64,000 nt of DNA from Boudabousia tangfeifanii (GTDB lineage: Bacteria; Actinomycetota; Actinomycetes; Actinomycetales; Actinomycetaceae): the NCBI RefSeq assembly GCF_001856685.1, contig NZ_CP017812.1, positions 1,550,001-1,614,000 on the forward strand, written 5' to 3'. The position numbers were made by a program, and so were the translations under genes. Each line of letters opens with the position of its first letter. The first letter of the stretch is position 1. Below, piece after piece: positions 11,322 through 20,798 of the stretch. The notes beneath the pieces are model-generated. The model saw only the letters and a list, made by a program, of their open reading frames with translations, ran no database searches and was not told the DNA's origin.

Positions 11322-12647
11322 TCAAGCAACCCCAGTAAAGGTTAAATAGATTAATAACAGATTTAATGCGCAGATGATCAAAGTGGATACCAAAGATGCG
11401 ACGCGAAGCCAAACGCCATCGCGATACTTCCCCATCAGTTCCTCATCAGCGGTGTAATGAACTAACGGTATTAAGGCGGCAGGGATGCCAAAGGAAAGCA
11501 CCACTTGGGAAATAACCAATGCCCAAGTAGCGTCAATTCCCCCGCCAAGAATAATCAGAGCTGGGAGCAAGGTAATCAATCGGCGAACCAAAATAGGGAT
11601 TCGAATTTGCAAAAGCCCCTTCATGATTTCAGAACCCGCATAAGCCCCAACTGAAGTAGAAGCTAAACCCGAAGCTAGCAAGCCGATTGCAAATATCACG
11701 CCCACGGCCGGCCCTAAATGAGCAGTAATTGCGGCATGCGCACCCTCAATAGTGTCGGTGCCTTCCACTCCACGCAGTGAAGTAGCAGCCAATAGCAATA
11801 GCGCAATATTGACAGCCCCAGCCAAGATTAATGCCCAAGTTACATCCCACCGACTTGCTTGCAGGAGACGATCAGTTCCTTCTTGGCTCTGGCCATGCCG
11901 ATCATTTACCAGAGTCGAGTGCAAATATATCGCGTGAGGCATGACAGTAGCCCCCAGCATAGATGCCGCCACCAATACCGAATCAGAACCAGCAAAACGT
12001 GGAACCAATCCATTGAGAGTGCCCCTAAGCGAAGGTGGATCGACGAAGAGTCCGGCTAAGAAACCGATCGTAATAATGGCTAAAAGCGCAATCACGGCCA
12101 TTTCAAAACGATGCTGAGTACGCTTATTTTGCAGCATTAATAGCACCATGGAAATGATGCCAACAATGACCCCACCCCAAACTAAAGGCAGCCCAAATAA
12201 CAGGTGCAAAGCTACTGCCCCACCGATAACCTCGGCTAGATCCGTTGCCGCCGCAACAATTTCAGCCTGCGCCCAAAACGAAATACGGGCGGGTTTTGAC
12301 AAACGCTGTCCCAAAATAGTGGGCAAAGACTTTCCCGTAACTAACCCTAACTTGGCAGACTGGTACTGAATCAATACCGCCATTAGATTAGCCAATACCA
12401 GTACCCAAACCAAGGTATACCCATATCTGGCACCAGCAGTAATATTAGCTGCCACATTTCCAGGATCGACATACGCCACGGCCGCTACAAAAGCGGGACC
12501 CAATAATGTAATCAGGTGGCGATGACGAGGTGCCCCCTCATGGCGAATTTGCCCCTCAGCAGACGTTTTAACAGCCTTGGATGGAGATACCGTACCTGAG
12601 TCTAGATCGGCATCTGATGTACGCTTAGGCGGCAAAGTCGAGCTCAT
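11322..12647 (-). CDS. mntH: NRAMP-family Mn2+/Fe2+ transporter MntH
   Basis: 441 residues, about 11 membrane segments. The metal-site motif DPGN is at residues 61-64 in TM1 and the MPHAIYLHS motif is in TM6; both are hallmarks of NRAMP transporters, with the TM6 methionine marking transition-metal selectivity. The protein imports manganese, and to some extent iron, with protons. It follows tRNA-Arg by 64 bases on the same strand and may be read from the tRNA promoter. The DtxR-family gene at 14945-15616 is a natural regulator candidate. The N-terminal 40 residues are a hydrophilic extension. Confidence 0.93.
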   Translation of the reverse strand: MSSTLPPKRTSDADLDSGTVSPSKAVKTSAEGQIRHEGAPRHRHLITLLGPAFVAAVAYVDPGNVAANITAGARYGYTLVWVLVLANLMAVLIQYQSAKLGLVTGKSLPTILGQRLSKPARISFWAQAEIVAAATDLAEVIGGAVALHLLFGLPLVWGGVIVGIISMVLLMLQNKRTQHRFEMAVIALLAIITIGFLAGLFVDPPSLRGTLNGLVPRFAGSDSVLVAASMLGATVMPHAIYLHSTLVNDRHGQSQEGTDRLLQASRWDVTWALILAGAVNIALLLLAATSLRGVEGTDTIEGAHAAITAHLGPAVGVIFAIGLLASGLASTSVGAYAGSEIMKGLLQIRIPILVRRLITLLPALIILGGGIDATWALVISQVVLSFGIPAALIPLVHYTADEELMGKYRDGVWLRVASLVSTLIICALNLLLIYLTFTGVA

Positions 12648-12711
12648 AGATTTGACCTCACAAAAATGGGCAAAGAAAACTGAGAAAAATCCTCAAGTAA
12701 AGAAAAATTAG

Positions 12712-12784
12712 TGCCCCCGAGACGATTCGAACGTCCGACACCCGCTTTAGGAGAGCGGTGCTCTATCCCCTGAGCTACGAGGGC
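12712..12784 (-). tRNA. tRNA-Arg (anticodon CCT)
   Basis: 73 bases read on the minus strand fold into a cloverleaf. The acceptor stem is GCCCTCG with CGGGGGC, the anticodon stem CCGCT/AGCGG closes the loop CTCCTAA, and the T-loop is GTTCGAATC. The anticodon CCT reads AGG. CCA is not encoded. Confidence 0.95.
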
Positions 12785-12830
12785 AATGCCCATTAGTGTA
12801 CCAAATAACTGAACAAAAACCAGACAGATA

Positions 12831-12868
12831 GTTTTAGGGCCGCCCAAAAAATTGGACGGCCCTAAAAC
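12831..12868 (-). terminator. Terminator after the universal stress protein gene
   Basis: Arms 12831-12842 and 12857-12868 pair over 12 bp, with further pairing past one mismatch. It lies ten bases beyond the stop codon at 12879. Confidence 0.8.
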
Positions 12869-12878
12869 AAGTTAACGT

Positions 12879-13805
12879 TTATGCGCGATTCCAGGGAGCA
12901 GTGGCTCCCCCATTGAGCTTTTCAAGTTTCTCTTGCGGAACCACCATCACTGGGCACGTAGTCCGTGCCAACAGGGTATGAGAGGTAGAACCAAGCAATA
13001 GCCCCGCGAAGCCACCGCGTCCGCGACGCCCCACTACGATCAGATCTACTGCAGTAGAGAACTCCGAAAGTAGCTCCGCAGGGTTTCCATCCAACACATG
13101 TCGACCGACTTGAATATCACGATCACCAACTACCTGATCTACCGAGACATCAAGGCCAACCCGAATATCATGCATTACTCGTTTACGATCAACTGAGGGT
13201 GTCATCCAGGCCATCAAGTGGTTTCCAGTAGCAAAAGGAACGGCAGAAGTTGCTTGCAACTTTGCACCCCAAAGTTCGGTCTCATCGACTGCTTTACGCA
13301 AGGCGGTCAAAGCTGTATCAGAGCCATCAACCCCAACCACAATCTTTTTAACTGGAGTAAACGGGCTGCCACCTTCAAACTTGGGCACTACTACAACCGG
13401 GCACTTAGACTTTGCGGGCAATGACGCAGAAACAGAACCCAAGAACCGATCAGCAATACCCTGTGAACCGGTAGTGCCAATCACTAGCAAAGATGCCTCG
13501 TTGGAAGCTTCCAACAAAAGCGCTGCAGGATCACCCGGCTGTACTACCGAGGTCGCTTCGACACCTCGTTCCTTAGCGTAATCACACGCTTTCTGCGCAG
13601 TCTCTAAAGCCAAATCGCGAAGCTTACCATCGTCTACCATCAGGTAGCCCCCTTCCATTCCGGCAGGGGTCAGAGAAGGCAAATTGTATGCGACTAAAAC
13701 TTGTAACTGAGCATTAGCAACTTTGGCGCGACCAACAGCCCAATCCAAAACTGTCCAGGATTCATCTGAACCATCGGTACCTACCACGATAACTTCGTTG
13801 TTCAC
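12879..13805 (-). CDS. Universal stress protein with two tandem UspA domains
   Basis: 308 residues in two UspA domains, about 1-150 and 155-300. Each has a GTDGSD/GVDGSD strand at its start and a GTTGSQG or GRRGRGG nucleotide-binding turn before the final VMVVP or VVVVP strand, the G-2x-G-9x-G(S/T) ATP-binding pattern. Double-domain Usps of this type are cytoplasmic, bind ATP and are linked to stress or hypoxia survival in actinobacteria. The GTG start is preceded by AAGGAGG six bases upstream. The gene is flanked by strong terminators on both sides, so it is probably transcribed alone. Confidence 0.92.
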   Translation of the reverse strand: MNNEVIVVGTDGSDESWTVLDWAVGRAKVANAQLQVLVAYNLPSLTPAGMEGGYLMVDDGKLRDLALETAQKACDYAKERGVEATSVVQPGDPAALLLEASNEASLLVIGTTGSQGIADRFLGSVSASLPAKSKCPVVVVPKFEGGSPFTPVKKIVVGVDGSDTALTALRKAVDETELWGAKLQATSAVPFATGNHLMAWMTPSVDRKRVMHDIRVGLDVSVDQVVGDRDIQVGRHVLDGNPAELLSEFSTAVDLIVVGRRGRGGFAGLLLGSTSHTLLARTTCPVMVVPQEKLEKLNGGATAPWNRA

Positions 13806-13863
13806 CGTGAACCTCCTTGTTTAGTTCCTACAGTATAACCTCCGCCACAATGGTAGTAAAACT

Positions 13864-13903
13864 AAAACAGGCGTTTAAGCTCGAAAGCTTAAACGCCTGT
13901 TTT
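13864..13903 (-). terminator. Terminator between the NlpC/P60 gene and usp
   Basis: A perfect 18-bp stem with a CGAA loop; T-rich sequence follows on the minus strand. Confidence 0.9.
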
Positions 13904-13916
13904 AAAAGTTTTAGAA

Positions 13917-14780
13917 TCAGCGCATGCGGTAGAAACGATCGCCACCGCGAACTGGCACAACCTCAACACCCTTACCTGGACGTGGAGAGTGAATCATCTT
14001 GCCGCCGCCAATGTAAATACCGACGTGGCCTGGGTGCCAAACGAGGTCACCTGGCTTAGCTGCTGCTGCAGAGACCTGAGTACCATGACCCCGCTGAGCA
14101 CCAGAGGAGTGAGGTAGGTTGATCCCAACTTGACGGTAAACATAAGAAGTGAAACCTGAGCAGTCAAAGCCGGAAGGAGTGGAGCCGCCCCAACGGTAAG
14201 GGGTACCGAGGTAACGGAAAGCAATACCGACTACTGAAGAGCTACCAGCGCTGGATACTGCACGTGGAGCCTCTTTAACTTCTGCCTTAGCAGCCGACTG
14301 CGACGAGGTGTTAGCAGATGAGTTATTCGAAGGTGCCGCAGAACGAGCTGCACTACGGGTAGCGCTGCGGGAGGCGGAACGGGAAGAGCGGGCACTCTGT
14401 GCTGCTTCTTCAGCTTCACGCTGAGCCTTTTCTTCGGCTTCACGACGAGCCTTAGCTTCAGCCTCAGCAGCCTTACGGCGTTCAGCGCGAGCATCAAATA
14501 CCTTGACCTCAACATCTGCACCTTCAGCATCCCACTTGGCATCCTTAGCAACAGCTACTGGAGCATTAACTGCAAGAGCAGCCTGTGCTTTCTGAGCTAG
14601 CGAAGAAACGTCAACAGTAGCAGCCCCGGATTCTACTGGGGATGCCCCTGCAACACCTGCACCTGCGATGGCGGATAGAGCTAAACCAGTGGTGGTTGCA
14701 GCTGCCATGGTACGTGCGCCGCGGCGGGAGTCATTCGGACGCTTTGCGGCACGATGACGTACCTGCGAGGTCTTCTGCAT
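13917..14780 (-). CDS. Secreted NlpC/P60-family peptidoglycan endopeptidase
   Basis: 287 residues. The N-terminus is a long secretion signal (many Arg, then an Ala/Gly-rich hydrophobic run ending near ASP at about residue 48). A Lys/Glu/Ala-rich coiled-coil-like stretch covers about 85-130, a Ser/Ala linker follows, and the C-terminal NlpC/P60 domain covers about 180-287. The catalytic Cys lies in FDCSGF and the His in HVGIYIG, with HSP following. Such enzymes cut the stem peptide of peptidoglycan, usually D-Glu to meso-DAP, during cell separation. The Shine-Dalgarno GGAGG six bases upstream is partly paired in a short hairpin. Confidence 0.92.
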   Translation of the reverse strand: MQKTSQVRHRAAKRPNDSRRGARTMAAATTTGLALSAIAGAGVAGASPVESGAATVDVSSLAQKAQAALAVNAPVAVAKDAKWDAEGADVEVKVFDARAERRKAAEAEAKARREAEEKAQREAEEAAQSARSSRSASRSATRSAARSAAPSNNSSANTSSQSAAKAEVKEAPRAVSSAGSSSVVGIAFRYLGTPYRWGGSTPSGFDCSGFTSYVYRQVGINLPHSSGAQRGHGTQVSAAAAKPGDLVWHPGHVGIYIGGGKMIHSPRPGKGVEVVPVRGGDRFYRMR

Positions 14781-14789
14781 ATTTGTTTT

Positions 14790-14805
14790 CCTCCGAAGTT
14801 TTCGG
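14790..14805 (-). promoter_or_regulatory. Small hairpin overlapping the ribosome binding site of the NlpC/P60 gene
   Basis: On the minus strand CCGAA-AAC-TTCGG forms a 5-bp stem whose last bases are the first bases of the GGAGG Shine-Dalgarno (14790-14794). It may tune translation or stabilise the leader. This is an inference from pairing only. Confidence 0.35.
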
Positions 14806-14944
14806 CACAGACTAACTAAGCCTGCTTTATTTACGGGTTCAATGATAACCAGAAAGTTTCGAGAATGTCACGTTTTGATTACATGAAACGTCTTATGTCG
14901 TCGTGATTTATTCCGCTACCAGTCTGCTTTTGCCACAATTTGGA

Positions 14945-15616
14945 TTAGTCGCGAACGAATAAATGCATCGCTAAAGCTACTGGAATTGAAACTTCACCAC
15001 TTGGAGTTTCCAGCAGAATATAGCGGTTTTCGCGACGAATCATCACTTCCTTCTCAGGCAATGCCCCAATCGAAATCATCTGATCGAGAATCGATCGTTC
15101 AGCCTGTAAAGGTTCCCCAATGCGAATCAGAACACATTTTTTAGCTTCTGCCGAGACACGGAGTTCACTGCAAGAAAGACCGCGAGGATCACGCAAAGAT
15201 TTATCGTCATCTAGCGAAGGAACCAAATTACCAAAAGGATCAACTTCAGGATCTTCCAAGACGGCAGCCAAACGCTCTGAAACATATTCACTCATAACAT
15301 GTTCCCAACGGCATGCCTCTTGATGCACTTGACCAAGTTCAAGTCCAAGCGGGCCTACCAACAAACATTCCGCCAGTCGATGACGGCGAACAACCGAGGT
15401 CGCCCGGCGCCGTCCCTCATCAGTAAACGAAAGTCGACGATGATCAGTCAAAGCAACCAAACCATCACGTTCCATCCGCGCTACCGTCTGCGAAACAGTA
15501 GGTCCCGAGTGCCCCAGTCGTTCCACGATGCGAGCGCGCAAAGCCGGCACGCCATCCTCTTCCAACTCATAGATGGTTTTCAGATACATCTCAGTGGTAT
15601 CAATAAGGCCGCTCAC
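14945..15616 (-). CDS. DtxR/IdeR-family metal-dependent repressor
   Basis: 223 residues from a GTG start at 15616. I prefer this to the ATG at 15628 because that ATG is fused to the GGAGG that sits five bases before the GTG, and known DtxR proteins also begin a few residues before the DTTEMYLKTIYELEE helix. The winged helix-turn-helix covers residues 1-65 and the dimerisation and metal-binding domain 66-140 (HRLAE, CRWEHVMSE, with the usual His and Glu ligands). A C-terminal SH3-like/FeoA-like domain ends the protein. The family represses iron or manganese uptake genes when metal-loaded. The closest plausible target here is mntH, about 2.3 kb away. I could not find a clear DtxR-type palindrome. 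Confidence 0.9.
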   Translation of the reverse strand: MSGLIDTTEMYLKTIYELEEDGVPALRARIVERLGHSGPTVSQTVARMERDGLVALTDHRRLSFTDEGRRRATSVVRRHRLAECLLVGPLGLELGQVHQEACRWEHVMSEYVSERLAAVLEDPEVDPFGNLVPSLDDDKSLRDPRGLSCSELRVSAEAKKCVLIRIGEPLQAERSILDQMISIGALPEKEVMIRRENRYILLETPSGEVSIPVALAMHLFVRD

Positions 15617-15942
15617 AAGAACCTCCATCAGTTAATAGCGCAACCGGTCACATGGATTTTTTATCATGTCGCGAAAACTTTTTCCCCAAGACCTCATCAA
15701 CTTTATTTGCCTAGTCCGAAATCGTTTTCACCGAACCCAACAGAAACCGCGTAGTAGAGCCAAAATCGTAAATGCTTTTTATTTTCACCCATGTTTCAAA
15801 AAAGAAATAACGAAAGAATAAATAATCGTTAGTTAGGTCGATTTTAGTAAAACAGGTGGTGCGTAATGATTGATTTTGGAAAGAGAGTACAGTTTTTCTA
15901 GTTACTCAGTTAACGTCTAAAATTAAGTTACACCAGCAAAGA
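15617..15942. other. Intergenic region upstream of the DtxR-family gene
   Basis: 326 AT-rich bases holding the regulator's upstream region and the 3' flank of the MFS gene. No reading frame, tRNA or clear metal-repressor palindrome is visible; TTAGTTAGG near 15830 only loosely resembles half a DtxR box. Confidence 0.4.
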
Positions 15943-17337
15943 CTAACGATGCTTCTTTTGTTTCTTAGCTTTTTGTTTAATCTCTTTAGCGTCCTTGGCC
16001 TGCTGCTGACGGGCAAAAGCTTCCTCGATTGAAATTGTCCTAATCTGATCTACGGCTTCGGGATGCAAACCTAGATAACGATCTCTAGGTCCAACAACTT
16101 CTACAAAGGGTGCTTTCGAACGCATCTGCAGGTCAATCCCCCACTTACGGAAAACGATCATGCCAACCACACCCGAAACAAGCAAGCAAGCAATCGAGCC
16201 TACTCCTAGGCCCCAGCGAGCACCCCAGTTTTCGCTAATCCATCCAATGATTGGAGCTCCAACTGGAACCGTCCCCAAAAATACCATGGAGTAAATGGAC
16301 ATTACTCGCCCTCGAACCATTGGGTCACAGGAAATCTGAATAGCCGCATTTGCTGAGGTAATCATCGTCAAGGCAAAGAAGCCTAACGGTACCGCCAATA
16401 CCGCAAACACATAATAATTCGGAGCCAAAGCCATGATGCCTTCAACTACCCCAAAACCGAAAGCAGCAGCCACAACTGTTCTAACCCTAGGAACTGCTCG
16501 CCTAGCGGCTACCAAAGCCCCAGTTAAAGAGCCGATCGCCATTACCGAGCCAAGCAGACCAAAATCGGCAGAGCCCCGATGGAACTCCACATTGGCCATC
16601 ACAGCGCTGGTTAACTGGAAATTCAAGCCTAGGCAGGAAACCACCGAAGCAACCACCATGATGGCAACAATGTCACGGCGAGCCATAATATAACGTAGCC
16701 CTTCACGGATTTGCCCCGAGCCACGCTTAGGATGAACTGCCGGATGAAACTCCGTTTGATCCATCACGGCAAGAGCAATGATGGGACCTAACAACAAAGC
16801 CGCATTTACTGCAAAAACAAGCCACGAGCCCATCCAGGCTAAGGTATAACCGGCAACTGCTGGCCCAATCATGCGAGCAAGATTAAACGATGCCGAATTT
16901 AATGCCACCGCATTAGGCACGGAGCGAGGCGGAACCAGCTCATTAACAAAAATCTGACGGGCAGGATTATCAAAGGTCTGAACTAAACCGCCCAAAAACG
17001 CCAAAATATAAAAATGATATAGATGAGCGACTTCAAAATATAGCAATAAGGAGAGAATCATGGCGATCAACGCCATGGCACCTTGAGTAAATTGAATTAG
17101 ACGCCTTCGATCAAGACGATCAATTACTTTGCCCGCATAAGGAGATAAGAAAAGCTGCGGCAAGAACTGTAATGCAGTCACAATTCCAACTGCGGTCGCG
17201 TTCTTGTTAGTTAAGTCTGTGAGCACCACCCAGTCTTGGGCGACACGTTGCATCCAAACGGCAGTGGCAGCAAAAGTTGTGCCAATAAACCAGATCCGAT
17301 AATTCGGAATGCTTAAAGATGCAAATGTTTTAGACAA
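15943..17337 (-). CDS. Major facilitator superfamily exporter, EntS-like
   Basis: 464 residues with about 12 membrane segments and a Lys-rich C-terminal tail. The loop between TM2 and TM3 reads GKVIDRLDRRR, the MFS motif A in the form typical of the EntS/MFS_3 exporters. This subgroup exports siderophores or drugs. The substrate here is unknown; the neighbouring metal regulator makes siderophore efflux possible but not shown. The start is a TTG with a very close purine-rich GGGGGAG sequence, so expression may be low or the start may differ. Confidence 0.8.
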   Translation of the reverse strand: MSKTFASLSIPNYRIWFIGTTFAATAVWMQRVAQDWVVLTDLTNKNATAVGIVTALQFLPQLFLSPYAGKVIDRLDRRRLIQFTQGAMALIAMILSLLLYFEVAHLYHFYILAFLGGLVQTFDNPARQIFVNELVPPRSVPNAVALNSASFNLARMIGPAVAGYTLAWMGSWLVFAVNAALLLGPIIALAVMDQTEFHPAVHPKRGSGQIREGLRYIMARRDIVAIMVVASVVSCLGLNFQLTSAVMANVEFHRGSADFGLLGSVMAIGSLTGALVAARRAVPRVRTVVAAAFGFGVVEGIMALAPNYYVFAVLAVPLGFFALTMITSANAAIQISCDPMVRGRVMSIYSMVFLGTVPVGAPIIGWISENWGARWGLGVGSIACLLVSGVVGMIVFRKWGIDLQMRSKAPFVEVVGPRDRYLGLHPEAVDQIRTISIEEAFARQQQAKDAKEIKQKAKKQKKHR

Positions 17338-17429
17338 AACTCCCCCAAATGAAACGACTAGTTTAATCCTAGCGCGATTTTAGCTTCAGCCCCAAAGCGT
17401 TAGCCAGAACGAGGGAAAAGAACGAGGAC

Positions 17430-18275
17430 TCAGTCCTGTTTTGCACTTTCGTCCGCTTTAGCTTCAGCGTCCTCGTCAAGCCAAAAATCTGCTGGATTCA
17501 GAACTTCCATGGTCAAGTCATTAAGGCGCAATGGCTCAACTTCCCATGGCGAGTCAGTCCGCTCGGCATCGGTTTCCGAGTGCGCTCCACAAGCGTGAGT
17601 GAAAGCAACTAGGCGACCGTCCTCGGTAGAGAATTCGTTACCGCAGACCCCATATGATTTCCCGAGCGTACCAGCTAACGGCAACATGAAAGCACAGGTC
17701 TCACAGTTTTGGGCGAAACGATGGTTGCCGCGAGCAGTACGCAAAGTTTTCTTCCAACGCCCTGCAACAGCATTAGTTGCCTGTTCTGACATTACCCGAG
17801 GACGATCAAGCATTAGACGCGTTTCATCACCTGCGTCAATATCTTCATCCTCTGCTCGTACACTGCCCAGCACCAGACGTTCATCGTTTGCTAGGTAAGG
17901 TACAACGTCTCCACGCGACACGTCAGAGGGGCGAAGGCGCTCTTCCCAAGGAACCCACGGTGGTGCTAAGAGCGCGCCCTCGTGAGGAATCATTTCTACT
18001 TCACAAATCGTGGCCACTTTACTGCGAGGGACGCGAGCCATGGTAACAGCCCACACCCAGCCCACATATCCAGGGTGCAAGCATGCAAAGTAATGGGTTA
18101 AAAGTCGTTCCCCATCGGCATGAGAACCGAGGTGATCACCAACGTGACCTGGTCGTGCCAAGTCGAGTGCTGCTTCACGAGCCTGTTCAACGGCAGCTTG
18201 CAAAACCGCATCACGACGCGGCTTAGCTTTTTTCTCTGCGCTGGCAGGGGTCTTGTTCGCAGCTTTTTTCTCCAC
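17430..18275 (-). CDS. DUF3027 family protein
   Basis: 281 residues, cytoplasmic, starting at a GTG seven bases after GGAG. The conserved core HYFACLHPGYVGW-WAVT and the WVPWEERLRP motif identify the actinobacterial DUF3027 family. A CETCAFMLPL stretch and a later CGAH give a possible metal-binding Cys/His set. The function is unknown. It lies 14 bases downstream of the cold-shock gene and is probably cotranscribed with it. The N-terminus is Lys/Ala-rich and disordered. Confidence 0.82.
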   Translation of the reverse strand: MEKKAANKTPASAEKKAKPRRDAVLQAAVEQAREAALDLARPGHVGDHLGSHADGERLLTHYFACLHPGYVGWVWAVTMARVPRSKVATICEVEMIPHEGALLAPPWVPWEERLRPSDVSRGDVVPYLANDERLVLGSVRAEDEDIDAGDETRLMLDRPRVMSEQATNAVAGRWKKTLRTARGNHRFAQNCETCAFMLPLAGTLGKSYGVCGNEFSTEDGRLVAFTHACGAHSETDAERTDSPWEVEPLRLNDLTMEVLNPADFWLDEDAEAKADESAKQD

Positions 18276-18289
18276 TTGGCAACTCCAGT

Positions 18290-18664
18290 TTAGGCGTCGA
18301 ACTCGTGAGCCAAAGCGCGTAGCAACTTAGCTAGCTTGCGGCCGTTTTCAGGGTAACGTCCGCGACGCAATGGTTCAGATGTCTGATCCAGTAGCTTAAT
18401 CAAATCCTCAACTAGAGGAACCATTTCTTCTGGCTTACGACGGGGGCCGCGAGTATCCGCTGGTTCTGCCAAAACTTCAAGTGACAAAACCTGAGGACCG
18501 CGACGGCTGTCCGCAAAGCTGTAATCAATCTTTGTTCCAGGACGTAAAGTGCTTACCCCTTCCGGGAGCGCACTGGCGTGCAAAAAGACGTCTTTTCCGT
18601 CCTCGCCAGTAACGTAGCCGAAACCCTTACGCGGCTCGAACCACTTGACCTTCCCAATTGGCAT
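18290..18664 (-). CDS. Cold-shock domain protein with C-terminal extension
   Basis: 124 residues. Residues 1-66 form a cold-shock OB fold with RNP1 (GFGYV) and RNP2 (DVFLH) nucleic-acid-binding motifs. About 55 extra residues follow, a basic helical tail typical of the longer actinobacterial CspB-like proteins. It binds single-stranded RNA or DNA and acts as an RNA chaperone. It has a good purine-rich ribosome binding site and leads a two-gene unit with DUF3027. Confidence 0.92.
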   Translation of the reverse strand: MPIGKVKWFEPRKGFGYVTGEDGKDVFLHASALPEGVSTLRPGTKIDYSFADSRRGPQVLSLEVLAEPADTRGPRRKPEEMVPLVEDLIKLLDQTSEPLRRGRYPENGRKLAKLLRALAHEFDA

Positions 18665-18869
18665 TTTTCTCTCCTCGTCCTAAAAACAACTGTCCCCATA
18701 ATAACCATCTCGCGCTAGTTTTGGGAGTTTTCCTTGCTCCCTGTGCCCTTGGCGAAATCAATTCTGGGGACGAATCAGGCGCTATCTTGCTGAAAATAGC
18801 TTTCCGATTCTTTACCTAGAAGAAACTATTGTGCGTCCTTAACACGCTTTTTCCAAACGGAAAGATTAG

Positions 18870-20783
18870 TTAAAGTTCCGCAGCGGCTTCTAACCAAGCC
18901 ATTTCTAGTTCTTCAACTTGTTCATTGGCCGCTTGCAAATCGCGTCCAAGCTGCGCCAACTGTTCTTGTGCTTTTTCTGATGTCATCGCTTGGGCGGAAA
19001 CTTCTTCCAACTTGGCATGTAGCTTTTCAACCGCCTGGTTAGCTTTTTGCAGTTGGCGCTCAAGCTTATCCGCTTCTTTTTGCTTCAAACGTCGTTCGGC
19101 GGCACTCAACGTGGACGAAGCAGCGCTGTGCTCGTCCGAAGCTACTTGGTCGCCAGCAGTTTCGTCATTCGATTGCTCAGTCTTATCAAAACCTGTAAGT
19201 GCTACATTGGCACCTTGTGCTTGCGCACGACGCATTTCAAGATATTGTTCGACTCCCCCAGGCAAATCTCTCAGCTTGCCATCACCGAGCAGAGCAACTT
19301 GGTGATCGGTAACGCGCTCCAATAAGTACCGGTCGTGGGAAACTACCACCAGCGTTCCAGGGAAAGAATCGAGCAGATCTTCCATGGCCGCCAAAGTATC
19401 GGTATCGAGGTCGTTAGTGGGTTCGTCCAAAAGCAAAACATTTGGTTCGCTCATTAGCAATCGCATAAGTTGCAAGCGACGACGTTCTCCACCTGATAGT
19501 TCCTTAACCTGAGTCCATGCCCGCGATTTGGTGAACCCAAGGCGTTCGGTAAGTTGGGATGCGGTCAATTCTTTTCCCCCAACGGTAATCGTGGCAGCAA
19601 CTTCATTGACGGCCTCTACCACCCGCAAGTCGGCTACCGCATCGAGTTCGTGGGTAGCCTGCGAAAGGGTGGCGATTTTTACTGTTTTTCCGGTCTTGAC
19701 TCGGCCAGCCGAGGGCGGCAAGACCCCTTCAAGCAAACGCAAAAGAGTGGTTTTTCCAGCCCCATTAACACCCACGATCCCGACACGTTCGGCTGGCGCC
19801 AGCCGCCACGTAACCTCATCGAGAATGACCTTTGGTTCACCTTCAGGCTGTGGGAAAGACAGAGAAACGTCCTCGAGGTCGACTACGTCCTTCCCGAGCC
19901 TTGCGGTTGCCATCTTTAACAGTTCGACATTGTCACGCGGTGGTGGCACGTCAGCGATAAGGGTTTCCGCGGCGGCGATTCTAAAACGCGGTTTGGAGGT
20001 TCGAGCAGGCGCGCCTCGACGCAACCAGGCTAGTTCTTTACGTAACAGGTTTTCACGCTTTTGAGCCGCAAGATCATTTTGTCGGGCGCGCTCGGCCCGA
20101 GCTAGGACATAGGCTGCGTAGGAACCATCGTAGAACTCGATTCGCCCCGGTAACTGCGGCCGACCGTTTCCGAGTTCGATTCCGGGTACCACTTCCCATA
20201 CTCGCGTGCACAGGGCATCAAGGAACCAACGGTCGTGGGTAACGACTACTAGGGCGCCTTTGTTTTTACCACTGCCGCTAAAGCGTTCTTGGAGATGGCG
20301 CACGAGCCAGTCAACGCCCTCGACATCAAGATGGTTAGTGGGTTCGTCTAAGCAAAGCACTTGTGCTGGGGCGGTTAAGGCGGCTGCTAGTGCGACTCGC
20401 CGTCGCTGACCGCCTGAAAGATTAGCGACCAATGCGTCAAGTGGCACGTCCGCTAATAGTCCCGTGTGGATCTGTCGGATCTTTGGATCGGTAGCCCATT
20501 CATGCGCTTCTTTACCTGCATGGATTGCTTCGGCCACCGTCATTTCTGGGGTGAAGTCATCCTGCTGGCTGAGCATCGCGATTTCTACCCCGCCGGTAAC
20601 GGTACGAAGCCCCGAGGCGATCTCTCCGGTACCGGCAAGGATCCGCAAAAGCGTTGACTTGCCCGCTCCATTTGGGCCTAGGACGCCCACGCGAGCGCCA
20701 GCCTCCAAACCTAAGGTTATGTCATCGAGCAGAATCCGAGAACCAGCTAGAGCGCGTACTTGTTGTAATCCGATTAGGTGCAT
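18870..20783 (-). CDS. ABC-F family ATPase, Uup-like, with C-terminal coiled coil
   Basis: 637 residues with two ABC domains and no membrane segments. The Walker A motifs are GPNGAGKST (near residue 37) and GVNGAGKTT (near residue 344), and the signatures are LSGGQRRR and LSGGERRR. A linker sits between the domains, and a Glu/Lys/Ala coiled coil covers about the last 80 residues, as in Uup. ABC-F proteins act on ribosomes to resolve stalling; Uup forms also bind DNA. It begins 15 bases after rsmA-ispE and completes the tatD-rpf-rsmA-ispE-ABC-F order seen in other actinobacteria. Confidence 0.9.
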   Translation of the reverse strand: MHLIGLQQVRALAGSRILLDDITLGLEAGARVGVLGPNGAGKSTLLRILAGTGEIASGLRTVTGGVEIAMLSQQDDFTPEMTVAEAIHAGKEAHEWATDPKIRQIHTGLLADVPLDALVANLSGGQRRRVALAAALTAPAQVLCLDEPTNHLDVEGVDWLVRHLQERFSGSGKNKGALVVVTHDRWFLDALCTRVWEVVPGIELGNGRPQLPGRIEFYDGSYAAYVLARAERARQNDLAAQKRENLLRKELAWLRRGAPARTSKPRFRIAAAETLIADVPPPRDNVELLKMATARLGKDVVDLEDVSLSFPQPEGEPKVILDEVTWRLAPAERVGIVGVNGAGKTTLLRLLEGVLPPSAGRVKTGKTVKIATLSQATHELDAVADLRVVEAVNEVAATITVGGKELTASQLTERLGFTKSRAWTQVKELSGGERRRLQLMRLLMSEPNVLLLDEPTNDLDTDTLAAMEDLLDSFPGTLVVVSHDRYLLERVTDHQVALLGDGKLRDLPGGVEQYLEMRRAQAQGANVALTGFDKTEQSNDETAGDQVASDEHSAASSTLSAAERRLKQKEADKLERQLQKANQAVEKLHAKLEEVSAQAMTSEKAQEQLAQLGRDLQAANEQVEELEMAWLEAAAEL

Positions 20784-20798
20784 TGCTAGCAGCTTCTC

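Noticed and set aside
12644..12847. 67-codon frame on the minus strand
   Set aside because: It runs straight through tRNA-Arg.
14781..14944. Cyclic-di-AMP (ydaO) riboswitch upstream of the NlpC/P60 gene
   Set aside because: These riboswitches often precede such genes in actinobacteria, but I could not find their conserved purine-rich cores in this 164-base gap.
15617..15942. DtxR/IdeR operator
   Set aside because: Only a loose half-site is present; no 19-bp palindrome can be defended.
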